Below are positions 1 to 9,423 of a stretch of DNA of 64,000 nucleotides, piece after piece; positions within the stretch are counted from its first letter, which is position 1, and every line of letters starts with the position of its first letter. A model generated the notes under the pieces. That model was not told the origin of the DNA and ran no database searches. It worked only from the letters and a program-made list of their open reading frames with translations. This DNA comes from an uncultured Bdellovibrionales bacterium (GTDB lineage Bacteria > Bdellovibrionota > Bdellovibrionia > Bdellovibrionales > Bdellovibrionaceae). The translations under genes and the position numbers were made by a program. Location: contig CAIYID010000087.1 of NCBI GenBank assembly GCA_903926205.1, positions 32,820-96,819 of the forward strand, written 5' to 3'.

Positions 1-1
1 A

Positions 2-874
2 AACGACGAATACATCTTGTCCTGTCATCCCACTGAGGATTTATTTAAATCTTTCAAAATTAAAATTCGCACCCGTGGGGTGGTCTTAGCAGCGGGTGTG
101 TTAGGTAGTTTAGAAATACTTTTTAAACAAAAATGGAAATACAAAACCCTCACTAAACTTTCAGATAAATTAGGGGAAAATTTTCGCACTAATTCGGAGT
201 CCCTTTGCGGAGTCGCTGGAGCACAAAAAAAATTAAATAACGGAGTTGCCATCAGCTCCGTGATTCATCCAGATAATAATACTCATATTCAGATTTGTAA
301 GTATCCAGATGGCTCAGGATTGATGGGACGAATGGCCGTCATGTCCGCAGAGGATGGCGGAATTTTAAAACGAATCCTTCAATCCACATTAAAAATATTT
401 ACCCAGCCAATCTCTTTCTTGAGAGTCTTTTTCGATTTTGAGTTTGCCTCTCGTTCTGTATTTTTATTAGTTATGCAAAATCTAGATAACTCCATGAAAA
501 TGATTTTTAAGAAGAATTTATTTGGCTGGAGTATGAAAATGCAAAATGACTCTGGCCACGCAAGGGTCCCATCCTATGTGAGCACCGGGCAGCGTGTGAT
601 GAATGATTACGCGAAGGTTGTTGGCGGAGTGCCGCTCAATGCTTTCACCGAAGTCTTCTTTAACCTGAGTTCCACGGCTCATGCCTTGGGTGGTTGTCCG
701 ATGGGTGCAAGTGTCGAAGAAGGTGTTGTTGATTCCCAATTTAACGTTTTTGGGTACCCGCGATTTTTTATTACGGATGGATCCATCATTCCATGTAATC
801 TAGGAGTAAATCCTAGCCTTACGATCACAGCTCTTAGTGAATACGCCATGAGTCTAGTCCAGGAGAAAAAATAG
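2..874 (+). CDS. GMC-family oxidoreductase, C-terminal part
   Basis: The frame is open to the left edge, so only about 290 C-terminal residues are present. The end carries the GMC oxidoreductase C-terminal signature: a His in HALGGCPMG (about residues 227-236), then NVFGYPRFFITDGS, then a final stretch around GVNPSLTITALSEYAM. In this family these residues contribute the catalytic His and close the FAD site. Cholesterol-oxidase-like and alcohol-oxidase-like members share this arrangement, so the substrate is not predictable. The N-terminal FAD-binding GxGxxG motif would lie upstream of the window. A TTG at 17 is only an internal codon, not a supported start. Confidence 0.85.
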   Translation, partial: NDEYILSCHPTEDLFKSFKIKIRTRGVVLAAGVLGSLEILFKQKWKYKTLTKLSDKLGENFRTNSESLCGVAGAQKKLNNGVAISSVIHPDNNTHIQICKYPDGSGLMGRMAVMSAEDGGILKRILQSTLKIFTQPISFLRVFFDFEFASRSVFLLVMQNLDNSMKMIFKKNLFGWSMKMQNDSGHARVPSYVSTGQRVMNDYAKVVGGVPLNAFTEVFFNLSSTAHALGGCPMGASVEEGVVDSQFNVFGYPRFFITDGSIIPCNLGVNPSLTITALSEYAMSLVQEKK

Positions 875-976
875 AATAGAACACGATCTTCTGCTCTAGC
901 GTAACAGATGATTTCATTAGTTTTTTAGATTCGTTTTGATTTGAGAAAGTCCGTCCGGGCTGTCAATTCTCTAAGC

Positions 977-988
977 AGACCTAGGTCT
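977..988. other. 12-bp perfect palindrome before a T-run
   Basis: AGACCTAGGTCT is perfectly self-complementary and is followed by a TATTTTTTT run, between the GMC oxidoreductase gene and the kinase gene. It could be a regulator half-site pair or a poor intrinsic terminator. There is no loop, so the terminator reading is weak. It lies just upstream of the kinase ribosome-binding region. Confidence 0.35.
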
Positions 989-995
989 TATTTTT

Positions 996-2222
996 TTGAG
1001 GGGTGGAGAAATAGACGTAAAGATTTCAATTATATTGGTCGATAACCAAGATATGAGTGATCGTCATGCCCTTTCAATTTTAAATAGCGCTCGTTATGCC
1101 ATTATAGCGACAGATATGAATGGATTAATTACTTTTTTTAATCCGGCGGCTCATCGTTTATTAGGGTATGAATCTCAGGAAATTATTCAGGTTTATAATT
1201 TTAGTATTTTTCTGGATCCATTTGAAGTCTTTGAACGGGCTCAAATTCTTTGTGAAGAGCTGAAAAAAAATGTTGAAATCGGTTTTCCCGTAATTGTAGA
1301 AAAAACGACTCTCTTTGGGGGCGAAGAATCAGAGTGGACTTTTGTGGACCAAAGACGTAATCGGCTTTCAATGAGTTTATCTGTCAGTCCAATGCTCGAT
1401 GCACAAAATAAGCAAGAAGGGTATCTGTTTATCGCCCGTGATATTTCCAATCAGAAAGAGTTGGAAAAAAGGCTTGAAGAAAATCGAGCTTCTTTAGTGA
1501 GTTCGTCGAAATTAGCCTCTTTGGGTGAGATGGCGGGTGGCATTGCTCACGAGATTAACAATCCACTAGCGATCATTATGGGTAAAGTAGATCGGTTATT
1601 GATGTTATTGGATAACAATAAATATGATTTTGATATTTTTAAAAAAGACATGAACAAAGTCAAAGACACGGTCACGCGAATTTCTAAAATTATAACAGGA
1701 CTTCGTAGTTATGCGCGCTCTGGAGAAAAAGATCCTTTCGAAAAGACGTCTTGCGAAAAAATCATTCAAGATACTTTGGGTTTGTGTGCAGAAAAATTAA
1801 AATTCAGTTCAATTCCCGTGGAAATTATCATGCCTCACGACTTTGAGATCGAATGTCGGCCGATTCAGATATCGCAAGTGCTACTGAATCTCGTCACTAA
1901 TTCTGCCGATGCCATTCAAAAGCTGGAAGATCGATGGATTAAAATCATTGTTTCAGACCTGGATCATCGTATTCAAATTCAGATCGTGGATTCAGGAGCC
2001 GGGATTCCTGATAATGTGGCTAAACGACTGATGGAGCCCTTCTTTACCACCAAAGAAATTGGTAAAGGAACAGGTTTGGGTTTAAGTGTTTCTCTCGGTA
2101 TTCTTAAAGCTCATGAGGGGACTCTTATTCTTGATAGGGAATGTGAGAACACAAAATTTGTCATAGAAATCCCTAAAGTTCATATATATAAAAAAGTAGA
2201 AACTACACGCTTAGCAAGCTAG
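996..2222 (+). CDS. Soluble PAS-domain sensor histidine kinase (orphan)
   Basis: The 408-residue protein has no membrane segment. An N-terminal PAS domain (about residues 25-150; typical NPAAHRLLGY core) is followed by a short coiled coil. The dimerisation/phosphoacceptor helix carries GGIAHEINNPL with His about 185, and the HATPase domain shows an N box (NLVTNSADAI), DSGAGIP and GKGTGLGLS. This is the NtrB/AtoS-like HisKA type. No response regulator is adjacent, so its partner is unknown. The TTG at 996 is one possible start; an ATG at 1053 beginning MSDRHAL just before the PAS domain is an equally plausible one. A close paralogue lies at 61299-62426. Confidence 0.88.
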   Translation: MRGGEIDVKISIILVDNQDMSDRHALSILNSARYAIIATDMNGLITFFNPAAHRLLGYESQEIIQVYNFSIFLDPFEVFERAQILCEELKKNVEIGFPVIVEKTTLFGGEESEWTFVDQRRNRLSMSLSVSPMLDAQNKQEGYLFIARDISNQKELEKRLEENRASLVSSSKLASLGEMAGGIAHEINNPLAIIMGKVDRLLMLLDNNKYDFDIFKKDMNKVKDTVTRISKIITGLRSYARSGEKDPFEKTSCEKIIQDTLGLCAEKLKFSSIPVEIIMPHDFEIECRPIQISQVLLNLVTNSADAIQKLEDRWIKIIVSDLDHRIQIQIVDSGAGIPDNVAKRLMEPFFTTKEIGKGTGLGLSVSLGILKAHEGTLILDRECENTKFVIEIPKVHIYKKVETTRLAS

Positions 2223-2243
2223 TGAAGTCTGTCGCGTTTCTCT

Positions 2244-3329
2244 TTAAAGTCCTGCCAGTGAAGCAATTTCGGACATTTGTTGGAAGGCATGAAAATCATT
2301 TCCATTGATTAAGAATTGTTGGTGTTTGACAACAAAACGAGCAAGGTTTTCTTGTGGGAAGTAGTCTCCGCGATGAATATAGAGAATTTTCTTATTGTTT
2401 TCACGGAACCAAATATGAGCATTAAAAGTGAGTGGAACTTGACTCCACCAATTTTCGACAGGCACTAAGTAGCCGTTTTCGGTAACGGTGATTTCATCTT
2501 GGTGACTCGCCTCTTTGACGTCAATATAATACAAAACCGACACCGGCAAGTCACCCCAGAAGCCATTGAGAACTCTGTCTGAATTATTTTTCAATTTTCT
2601 AAAGATTTTTTGACTGATTTCACCTTCAACAGGTTCAAGAATAATTTCCTGATTCTCAGAAAGTTGTAAATCCAACAGGAGTGATTTTTTAAAATCACTC
2701 AGCACTTTTCCTTTGGGCAGTTCTGTGAAGAATAAAAAAGCCCCGTGCCCGTTAGGATCGGTCACTTTAATACTTAAAAGCTGGAGTTGCTCTTTATTAT
2801 CTAAAACAGGAAGCCCTTTTTGGATTTTTTCATCCAACTGCTTCATAAGATCCTCTTGTTGTTGGATCCGCTGATCACGAAGCTTTTTAATTGAAGGTGG
2901 TGACTTTGAGTTTGAAAATCGCTGCAGATTTTCATTATAATTTTCACGAAAGCGTTCAATTTCTCGGTGAATGAGTTCTGGTGCATTTTGAGAAAGAGAG
3001 CGGATGGATGAGAAAGATTGAGTGGAAGCCTTTAAAGAAGTATTTTCTTTTTTGGGTTGTAGCTCGTGAAAAAGTAAAACCGGAATATTGAATTTTTTCT
3101 GAATAAAAAGTGGAAATAATTTTCCCATAAAATCGTTCATTTCATGAGAAATCATTACAAATCCAGGTTTAAGATTATTTATGGATTGAAAAAATGATCC
3201 AGGTACCTTTTCGAAGTGCACATCAAACTTTTTCGATTGCAGAAATTGAACAAGCCCCTGAATGGATTCAGGATGCTTGCAAAGGATAGATACTTTCCTT
3301 TGATCAATTTTATCGAAATCAATCAACAT
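2244..3329 (-). CDS. Hypothetical protein with receiver-like N-terminus
   Basis: The 361-residue protein is not recognised. The first about 100 residues (VSILCKHPESIQGLVQFLQS, then KPGFVMISHEMNDF, then IPVLLFHE) read like a degenerate response-regulator fold with alternating beta and alpha segments but without the canonical acidic pocket and phosphoacceptor context. A charged helical linker (about 110-190) follows, then a C-terminal region rich in beta strands. No signal peptide is visible. The start is supported by GGAG nine bases upstream. It ends 22 bp from the convergent kinase gene. Confidence 0.6.
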   Translation of the reverse strand: MLIDFDKIDQRKVSILCKHPESIQGLVQFLQSKKFDVHFEKVPGSFFQSINNLKPGFVMISHEMNDFMGKLFPLFIQKKFNIPVLLFHELQPKKENTSLKASTQSFSSIRSLSQNAPELIHREIERFRENYNENLQRFSNSKSPPSIKKLRDQRIQQQEDLMKQLDEKIQKGLPVLDNKEQLQLLSIKVTDPNGHGAFLFFTELPKGKVLSDFKKSLLLDLQLSENQEIILEPVEGEISQKIFRKLKNNSDRVLNGFWGDLPVSVLYYIDVKEASHQDEITVTENGYLVPVENWWSQVPLTFNAHIWFRENNKKILYIHRGDYFPQENLARFVVKHQQFLINGNDFHAFQQMSEIASLAGL

Positions 3330-3499
3330 TTATTCATTCTCCAGTCAACGTACCGCTATAAAGTGCTTAGTCAGTTTACCAAAAGTTAACCAAATTTTGT
3401 TGAATTGAATGATAAATATTGAGAGGCCTCAATCTATTCCTACTGGGAGGTTCATTCTGAAGCAAACCCGAAATGGAGAAAATAAATGGACAAAGAAAG

Positions 3500-4468
3500 T
3501 CATTTTGAGACGTTGGTTTTGGATTCGCTAGTTTTGGACAGAGGCTCCATGTGTTCGGCTTTTGCACTGAACTTTGACTGAAGATCTGATTCTTGAGGTT
3601 TGATTTGAAATTCTCGAATGATGGGCTCGGAGTCCGCAAATCCCTTGAGCGTACTTCTAAAGCTAATTCGATAGCGACCGGGTTTCGAGAAATGAGTGGC
3701 CGCATAGCTGGGTTCGATTTTTTCATCAATCAACGGATCCCAGGAATCTCCAAGAAATGGTGAATATTCAACTTTAGCTTTGATCAAAATTTGAGGGTCG
3801 ACTTTTAATCGGAAATGTTTGTGCTGTTCCTCGGATGCACTGCTAATAAGCTGAGGTGGGTCGATTTTGCGTTCGCTGATAAGTAGACTGGGTTGAAAAT
3901 CTGAAGGGTCGCTCTCAATATTACCGCTATAGACTGCCGTGACATTGTATTGGTAACGACCAGGAGGAGTTTTAAAGGCGACAGTGGGCTGAGTTGAATC
4001 GTGAATGGCTAAAATTTTGCCCTTATCGTCTTTAAAGTAAAAACGATATTTTTTGACTCCAACAATGGGCTTCCATTCAATTTTTACCCAAGAGGAATAT
4101 TTATCAATTTTGATGATTGGTTGGCTAGCCTCTGAAGAAGTCTTCAAATCTATTTTTTGAGGAACGGCGGAGAATAAAACAAATTCCGACCATTCTCCAT
4201 AGACACCGCGATAATCTTGGGAACGTCCGCGAACTTTGTGTTCGCCGAGTGGAATTTGCACGCTAAAAAATGAAGATTTTGATTGAAAATTTTTTTGAAA
4301 ATGAGCACTTAGAATTTCTATTTCATAGGCCTTCGCATCAGGAACGCTTTCCCATTCGAGTCCAACGGTGACAAATGACATGTTCGTGGATTTTTGAGTT
4401 TGAGCCAACCCTGGCGCTAAAAAAAATCCCACCGCAATCATAATCAAAGCTGTAAAACGAGGCTTCAT
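3500..4468 (-). CDS. Secreted or periplasmic fibronectin-III-like protein
   Basis: 322 residues. A signal peptide (about 1-23, hydrophobic core MIAVGFFLAPGLA) precedes three or so beta-sandwich-like repeats. Each has a motif of the type WESVPDAKAYEIEI or WKPIVGVKKYRFYF, followed by a G(R/E)(Y/H) strand, which is the pattern of fibronectin type III modules. It starts by a 4-bp ATGA overlap with the upstream gene, so translation is probably coupled. It is likely an envelope or surface structural protein; no enzymatic motif is visible. It is the last gene of a three-gene minus-strand set ending at 3500. Confidence 0.65.
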   Translation of the reverse strand: MKPRFTALIMIAVGFFLAPGLAQTQKSTNMSFVTVGLEWESVPDAKAYEIEILSAHFQKNFQSKSSFFSVQIPLGEHKVRGRSQDYRGVYGEWSEFVLFSAVPQKIDLKTSSEASQPIIKIDKYSSWVKIEWKPIVGVKKYRFYFKDDKGKILAIHDSTQPTVAFKTPPGRYQYNVTAVYSGNIESDPSDFQPSLLISERKIDPPQLISSASEEQHKHFRLKVDPQILIKAKVEYSPFLGDSWDPLIDEKIEPSYAATHFSKPGRYRISFRSTLKGFADSEPIIREFQIKPQESDLQSKFSAKAEHMEPLSKTSESKTNVSK

Positions 4469-5421
4469 TTCAAATCTCGTCCAATCGTGTTTTCTGCCAC
4501 TTTAACAGCTAATTCTAAAGCTATTTTTTGATTGAGCTTCATTGCGTCGGAGACTCCGTAGGCGTACTGTTCTTCAAAGTTTTTTACCGCCTTTGGGCCG
4601 TGACGTAAAATTCGTCCTGCAAATTTAAGATGTATCGCAATCGTGTAATCGGCCTCTTTTTGCAGAGAAAAGAATTCCATCAAGCTTTTAAAAGAATCGG
4701 CCAAGCCTTTTGTGTCATACAAATAGGAATGCATGGAGAGCTCCAAGGCGTAAGGAGCGCAAATTTTAAATGGAAGATCGGTTCCTTTGTGTTCAACGCA
4801 AAAATCCAAAATACTGCGAAAATCACGAGCCAGAACTTCAGGATTTCCACGAGCTTCAAGAGCAAGTTTAAAGCTCGTCGCTAGGGCGGTCTTAAAATCC
4901 AAGTCGTAGTACTTCTCTAGAAAAGTGCCTTTAAAAATAAGTACAAAGGCGGTGGTCTGTTCATCAGAACGTTTGGAGAAGTGAAGCCCGAATTCCACCG
5001 ATTTCTTTTTGTCGACTCCGGACGCAATGAGCAAGTTAAGAATTGTTTTAAATCTCTCGGCGGCTCCGTCGCAGCCTTTAGTGACTTCGTAGGCAATTTT
5101 GACAACGTCTCGATCTGGAAAATCTAAAAGCTGATGAGAAATCAATTCTCCGTGGGTTTGACGAAATTCTTTGGCCGTATCGCAAGAGGGAGGCAGCTCT
5201 TCGAGTTTAGCCTCTTTCTTTTTTTGCTGTCGTGCTTCTGAAACGTCATTGCGTGTGAGTTCCTGGGTTTTTTTTTGGTCCTTTTTGCGATCTCGCTCAA
5301 AGACAACATAAGGATCTTCTTCTTTAATACTGAGGCCTGCAAAACAAACGGGACTGTAATTTATTACACTACTTAATAAGCTGACTGTAAAAAAAATATA
5401 AATCAGTTTTTGAATTACCAT
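4465..5421 (-). CDS. Hypothetical exported protein
   Basis: About 318 residues with an N-terminal hydrophobic signal (about 3-30, ending near CFAGLS). A Lys/Glu-rich charged segment (about 40-75) follows, then a helical domain with repeated pattern around Phe and Leu residues (FKTILNLLIASGVD, FRSILDFCVEHKG, FKSLMEFFSLQKE), suggesting helical repeats. Function is not recognised. The ATG at 5421 overlaps the stop of the upstream gene by a few bases, and the gene overlaps the downstream one by 4 bp, so all three genes form one transcript. Confidence 0.6.
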   Translation of the reverse strand: MVIQKLIYIFFTVSLLSSVINYSPVCFAGLSIKEEDPYVVFERDRKKDQKKTQELTRNDVSEARQQKKKEAKLEELPPSCDTAKEFRQTHGELISHQLLDFPDRDVVKIAYEVTKGCDGAAERFKTILNLLIASGVDKKKSVEFGLHFSKRSDEQTTAFVLIFKGTFLEKYYDLDFKTALATSFKLALEARGNPEVLARDFRSILDFCVEHKGTDLPFKICAPYALELSMHSYLYDTKGLADSFKSLMEFFSLQKEADYTIAIHLKFAGRILRHGPKAVKNFEEQYAYGVSDAMKLNQKIALELAVKVAENTIGRDLK

Positions 5422-6167
5422 GTCCACATCAGTCCTGCGTATTGTTTACTTTCACCCGTGTAAGGATCAATTCCAAAACTTGTTTGCGGGAGGGGAGAAT
5501 AAATTTTATGTTTGTACTCTTTTTGTTTTTCCCAATTGGTGACATAGGAATTAGGAAATATGAGCGGTAGAGTGGCAATGATCATCGCCGTCACGGAGTA
5601 TTGCCGAGAGCTTCCATAAGAAGAGAGAATCGCATTTGAAACAAAATTTGAAAGTACCGCGATGGAAGAAAGACTGCTTATTTGATTGGCGGGTTTTTCA
5701 AGAGCTTCTTCCGCTAAACGTTCACGCATCAAAGCCAAGCGTTTCGAAGGGCCACGTGATTTTTTAATTTTTTCGTAGCCAGAGGTGTAGGGTTGAGCAA
5801 GGGCGTAATAGATTCCGACCCCTAAAGTGGCGGCTCCGACTAATTGTCCGAAGGCCACATAGGTTTGTTGATCTGGAGTGATTCCCGAACCTAGAGCGTT
5901 TCCGGTAAGAGTTCCTGCAGCGAGAGAGGAGGCTCCGGACAAAAGAAAAGTCCATTGATTGAGCCAAGAGCCGCCTTCTTTTTCGAATTGAGCTTCAGTC
6001 TCTAAGCGCTCCGAGGCACGTGGCACCACTTGCAATTCGGGATAATCGATATTGTCTAAAAAATCGAGGTTGTCTTTTTCTGGTTTTTCTTCTGCGGCGA
6101 AGACGGGTAAATAAAATGCCAAAAGAGCCACGAACAAGATGGTTTGAATCCGGCGGTATCCACTCAT
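5415..6167 (-). CDS. Hypothetical exported or membrane protein
   Basis: 250 residues beginning MSGYRRIQTILF. A signal peptide is followed by a charged region and then two or three hydrophobic, glycine/alanine-rich segments (about 80-125 and 165-200) that could be membrane spans. A near-canonical GGAGG sits about 8 bases before the ATG at 6167, which favours this start over an in-frame TTG 15 bp upstream. First gene of the three-gene envelope operon running to 3500. No known family recognised. Confidence 0.62.
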   Translation of the reverse strand: MSGYRRIQTILFVALLAFYLPVFAAEEKPEKDNLDFLDNIDYPELQVVPRASERLETEAQFEKEGGSWLNQWTFLLSGASSLAAGTLTGNALGSGITPDQQTYVAFGQLVGAATLGVGIYYALAQPYTSGYEKIKKSRGPSKRLALMRERLAEEALEKPANQISSLSSIAVLSNFVSNAILSSYGSSRQYSVTAMIIATLPLIFPNSYVTNWEKQKEYKHKIYSPLPQTSFGIDPYTGESKQYAGLMWTW

Positions 6168-6330
6168 ATCAAAATCCTCCAATGATTATTACAACTTGAG
6201 GAGGTCTCTAACGACAATTTGAAACTCACTCTCAGGCAAGGTTTCGACAAAGGTCAGATTGAGCAAACTCTATTAAGTCTGGACATTTCCTAAAGAATCT
6301 GACAAATTTTTCCTCTTTCAAGGATATATC

Positions 6331-7935
6331 ATGCTTTTACCTGGACCAGAGGCTTTAGAAGTTCAACGTCGTCGCACCTTTGCGATCATTTCTCATCCGG
6401 ATGCGGGCAAAACCACTTTGACCGAAAAATTACTGTATCACGGAGGTGTGATTCATCAAACTGGAGAGGTCAAAGGTAAATCTGGTACTAAAGCCGTGAC
6501 TTCTGATTGGATGGAACTCGAGCGGCAAAAAGGGATCTCGATCACAAGCTCGGTGATGACCTTTGATTATGAAGGTCTCAAAATAAATCTGCTGGATACT
6601 CCCGGACATAAAGATTTTTCTGAAGACACTTATCGCGTTTTGATGGCGGTTGATTCGGCTTGTATGTTGATCGATGTGGCCAAAGGAGTGGAAGAGCGAA
6701 CTCGCAAACTTTACGATGTCTGTCGTTTACGCAATATTCCTATTTTTACTTTTGTGAACAAGCTTGATCGTGAAGGGAAAGCTCCACTGGATTTGATTGA
6801 TGAAGTGGAGACCACCCTCAAGATGCAATGCTTTCCTTTGACCTGGCCTGTGGGCATTGGTGATCGTTTTCGTGGTATTTACAACCGACTGACGAAGGAA
6901 ATTATGATCTATGATCAACGACGGGAAAATGTCGGTGATGTGATGATCATGAAATTAGACGCTTACAATTCTTCGGCTTGGAAGGATCTCGTTCGTGAAG
7001 ATATTTACCAACAAACACTGGAAGAGTTGGATCTAGTCGAAGGAGTTCTGCCAAAATTTGATGTGGGTGAATTTTTAGCAGGAAAAATTTCTCCAGTGAC
7101 ATTTGGCTCCGCCAAGCAAAACTTTGGAGTGGATGTTTTCTTGAATTTTTTCTGTCAGTTTTCACCAGGTCCACAAGGAAGAAAAACAAAAACGGGCCTG
7201 GATATTGATCCTTGTGAGGACAATATGACGGGTTTTGTTTTTAAAATCCAAGCCAATATGGATCGCCGTCATCGTGATCGAGTGGCCTTTATTCGACTTT
7301 GCTCCGGTAAATTTGAGCGAGGTATGAAAATTAAGCATTCACGTCTGGATAAAGAAATTCGACTTGCGTACTCCAATCAATTTGTAGCTGCTGATCGAGA
7401 AACCGTGGATATTGCCTATGCCGGAGACATTGTTGGAGTCAATGACACCGGAAATTTTGCGATTGGCGACTCCGTTTCTTCGCAAAGCCGAATACAATTT
7501 GAGGATATTCCAAAATTTGCACCGGAGCTTTTTGCTCGCATGACTGTGCCTGATGCCATGAAAAGAAGAAAAATGCAGGAGGCCTTGCTGCATCTTTCAG
7601 AAGAGGGCGCGATTCAGCTTTTCGTAGATCCTAATATTGGTATGCAAGACCCTATTATCGGAGTGGTCGGCGAACTTCAATTTGAAGTGCTCGTTCATCG
7701 AATGAATGATGAATATAATTTGGAAGTGAAATTAGTGAGATTGCCTTACACGGTTGCCCGTTGGCCAAGATCCAAAGAAGGAAAGCCTGTCGACAATCTT
7801 AAAGGGAATTTCACGATTTATCGAGATCTGATTGATCAGCCTGTGATTTTACTTAATCAAGAGTGGGATCTTCATTGGGCGGTAAAAGAAAACACAGAGG
7901 TGGATTTTGCGACTTCGATCAGTCGAGCAAGATAG
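6331..7935 (+). CDS. prfC: Peptide chain release factor 3
   Basis: 534 residues, the usual length for RF3. The GTPase domain shows the P-loop SHPDAGKTTLTEKLL (about residues 20-34), the DTPGHKDFS G3 motif and NKLDRE for G4. Beta-barrel domain 2 and an RF3-type C-terminal domain follow. RF3 is a cytosolic GTPase that removes RF1/RF2 from the ribosome after termination. The conserved SDWMELERQKGISI segment distinguishes RF3 from EF-G. It stands alone just before ffh. Confidence 0.96.
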   Translation: MLLPGPEALEVQRRRTFAIISHPDAGKTTLTEKLLYHGGVIHQTGEVKGKSGTKAVTSDWMELERQKGISITSSVMTFDYEGLKINLLDTPGHKDFSEDTYRVLMAVDSACMLIDVAKGVEERTRKLYDVCRLRNIPIFTFVNKLDREGKAPLDLIDEVETTLKMQCFPLTWPVGIGDRFRGIYNRLTKEIMIYDQRRENVGDVMIMKLDAYNSSAWKDLVREDIYQQTLEELDLVEGVLPKFDVGEFLAGKISPVTFGSAKQNFGVDVFLNFFCQFSPGPQGRKTKTGLDIDPCEDNMTGFVFKIQANMDRRHRDRVAFIRLCSGKFERGMKIKHSRLDKEIRLAYSNQFVAADRETVDIAYAGDIVGVNDTGNFAIGDSVSSQSRIQFEDIPKFAPELFARMTVPDAMKRRKMQEALLHLSEEGAIQLFVDPNIGMQDPIIGVVGELQFEVLVHRMNDEYNLEVKLVRLPYTVARWPRSKEGKPVDNLKGNFTIYRDLIDQPVILLNQEWDLHWAVKENTEVDFATSISRAR

Positions 7936-7996
7936 TCAGTCAAGGTAAGTACGGTTAGAAAAAACGTTAAATTAAGTCAGATAGAAAAGGTTTATT

Positions 7997-9322
7997 ATGT
8001 TTGATTCACTCTCAGAAAAAGTTCTAGGAAGTATTAAAAAAATCCGCGGACAAAGTAAGATCACGGAAAGTAATGTTGAAGATACTTTGAAAGAAATTCG
8101 TTTTAGTTTGCTTGAAGCAGATGTGAATTTCAAAGTGGTTAAAAGTTTTATTGATCGGGTGAAACAAAAAGCCTTAGGCCAAGAAGTTTTGCAGGCTCTG
8201 AATCCAGGACAACAATTTGTCAAAATCGTTCATGATGAGCTAAAAACTATTTTAGGCGGCGAGGCGGTTGATCTCAATTTGCGTGAAAAACCCAGTGTGA
8301 TATTCTTAGTGGGTTTGCAAGGGGCTGGAAAGACGACCAGTGCAGCAAAACTAGCGCTTTTTGCGAGGCAAAAATTTGGAAAAAAAGCAGGCCTTGTACC
8401 GGCCGATGTCTATCGACCAGCCGCGATCGATCAGCTCGCAACTCTCGGAAGACAGAATAATTTTCCTGTTTATCCAACGCAGGTCGGGGATAAACCTGAA
8501 CAAATTTTAGAGGCAGCAAAAAGATGGGCTCGCGAAGAAATGCTCGATGTCGTGATTGTGGACACGGCCGGACGTTTGCAGATCGACGAAGAGTTGATGA
8601 GTGAGCTTTCGCGAATAAAAAATATTTGGAACCCGCATGAGATTTTATTGGTGGCTGATGCAATGTTGGGACAGCAATCGGTGGCTGTCGCTGAGGGCTT
8701 TCATCAGCGTTTAGCGCTCACGGGTTTGATTCTTACAAAAATTGATGGCGATGCCAGGGGTGGGGCGGCGCTCAGTATTCGTGAAGTAACAGGAATTCCT
8801 ATTAAATTTTTAGGAGTCAGTGAAAAAGTGGCTGGCCTTGAAGTTTTTCATCCTGATCGGTTAGCGAGTCGAATTCTTGATATGGGTGATGTCCTCACTC
8901 TGGTGGAACGTGCGCAAGAGATGATGGATGAAACCACAGCAAAAGAGTCGGCAAAAAAACTCATGAAGAAGGGTTTTACGCTGGAAGATTTTTTAAGCCA
9001 GATTCAAATGATGAAAAAAATGGGCGGTATTGAGAGCATCATGAAATTATTACCTGGTATGGGGCAACTGCAGAAACAAATGTCGGCCATGGCTCCACCG
9101 GATAAGGAATTGAAGAAAATTGAGGCAATTATTCGCTCAATGACATTCTTAGAGCGCAAAGATCCTCGAATACTAAACGCATCGCGGCGCGAGCGCATTG
9201 CTAAGGGCTCTGGAACTCAAGTGCAGGATGTGAATAAACTCGTTCGTCAATTCGAAGAAGCTCAAAAAATGATGAGCGGAATGATGAAAATGGCTAAGGG
9301 TGGATTTAAACTTCCATTTTAG
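7997..9322 (+). CDS. ffh: Signal recognition particle protein Ffh
   Basis: 441 residues with the N domain (about 1-90), the SRP GTPase G domain (GLQGAGKTT P-loop about 105-113, DTAGRLQIDE, TKIDGDARGG) and a methionine-rich M domain (about 300-435) that binds 4.5S RNA and signal sequences. It delivers nascent membrane and secreted proteins to FtsY and the Sec translocon. It precedes rpsP, a gene order common in many bacteria. No 4.5S RNA gene was recognised in this window. Confidence 0.97.
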   Translation: MFDSLSEKVLGSIKKIRGQSKITESNVEDTLKEIRFSLLEADVNFKVVKSFIDRVKQKALGQEVLQALNPGQQFVKIVHDELKTILGGEAVDLNLREKPSVIFLVGLQGAGKTTSAAKLALFARQKFGKKAGLVPADVYRPAAIDQLATLGRQNNFPVYPTQVGDKPEQILEAAKRWAREEMLDVVIVDTAGRLQIDEELMSELSRIKNIWNPHEILLVADAMLGQQSVAVAEGFHQRLALTGLILTKIDGDARGGAALSIREVTGIPIKFLGVSEKVAGLEVFHPDRLASRILDMGDVLTLVERAQEMMDETTAKESAKKLMKKGFTLEDFLSQIQMMKKMGGIESIMKLLPGMGQLQKQMSAMAPPDKELKKIEAIIRSMTFLERKDPRILNASRRERIAKGSGTQVQDVNKLVRQFEEAQKMMSGMMKMAKGGFKLPF

Positions 9323-9360
9323 CTCTTGAATTTGAGCGTCAATGTCGGTAAACATTCAGA

Positions 9361-9396
9361 TTCGAAATTTTTGTTTCGGATTTTTAATTCGAAACA
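9361..9396 (+). promoter_or_regulatory. Hairpins in the rpsP leader
   Basis: TTCGAAA at 9361-9367 can pair with TTTCGGA at 9374-9380, and the overlapping TGTTTCG at 9372-9378 can instead pair with CGAAACA at 9390-9396. The two stems are mutually exclusive and lie 28-60 bases before the rpsP start, so this is a candidate leader switch. Seen directly as complementarity; no function is established. Confidence 0.3.
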
Positions 9397-9423
9397 GGTC
9401 AGTTATTGAAAGGGAAAAAAGAC

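Noticed and set aside
3418..3433. ATTGAGAGGCCTCAAT palindrome.
   Set aside because: Short and weak, with no T-run and no clear neighbouring promoter or regulatory context.
3376..3729. A 117-residue minus-strand ORF.
   Set aside because: It overlaps the real 3500-4468 gene in another frame and has low-complexity composition.
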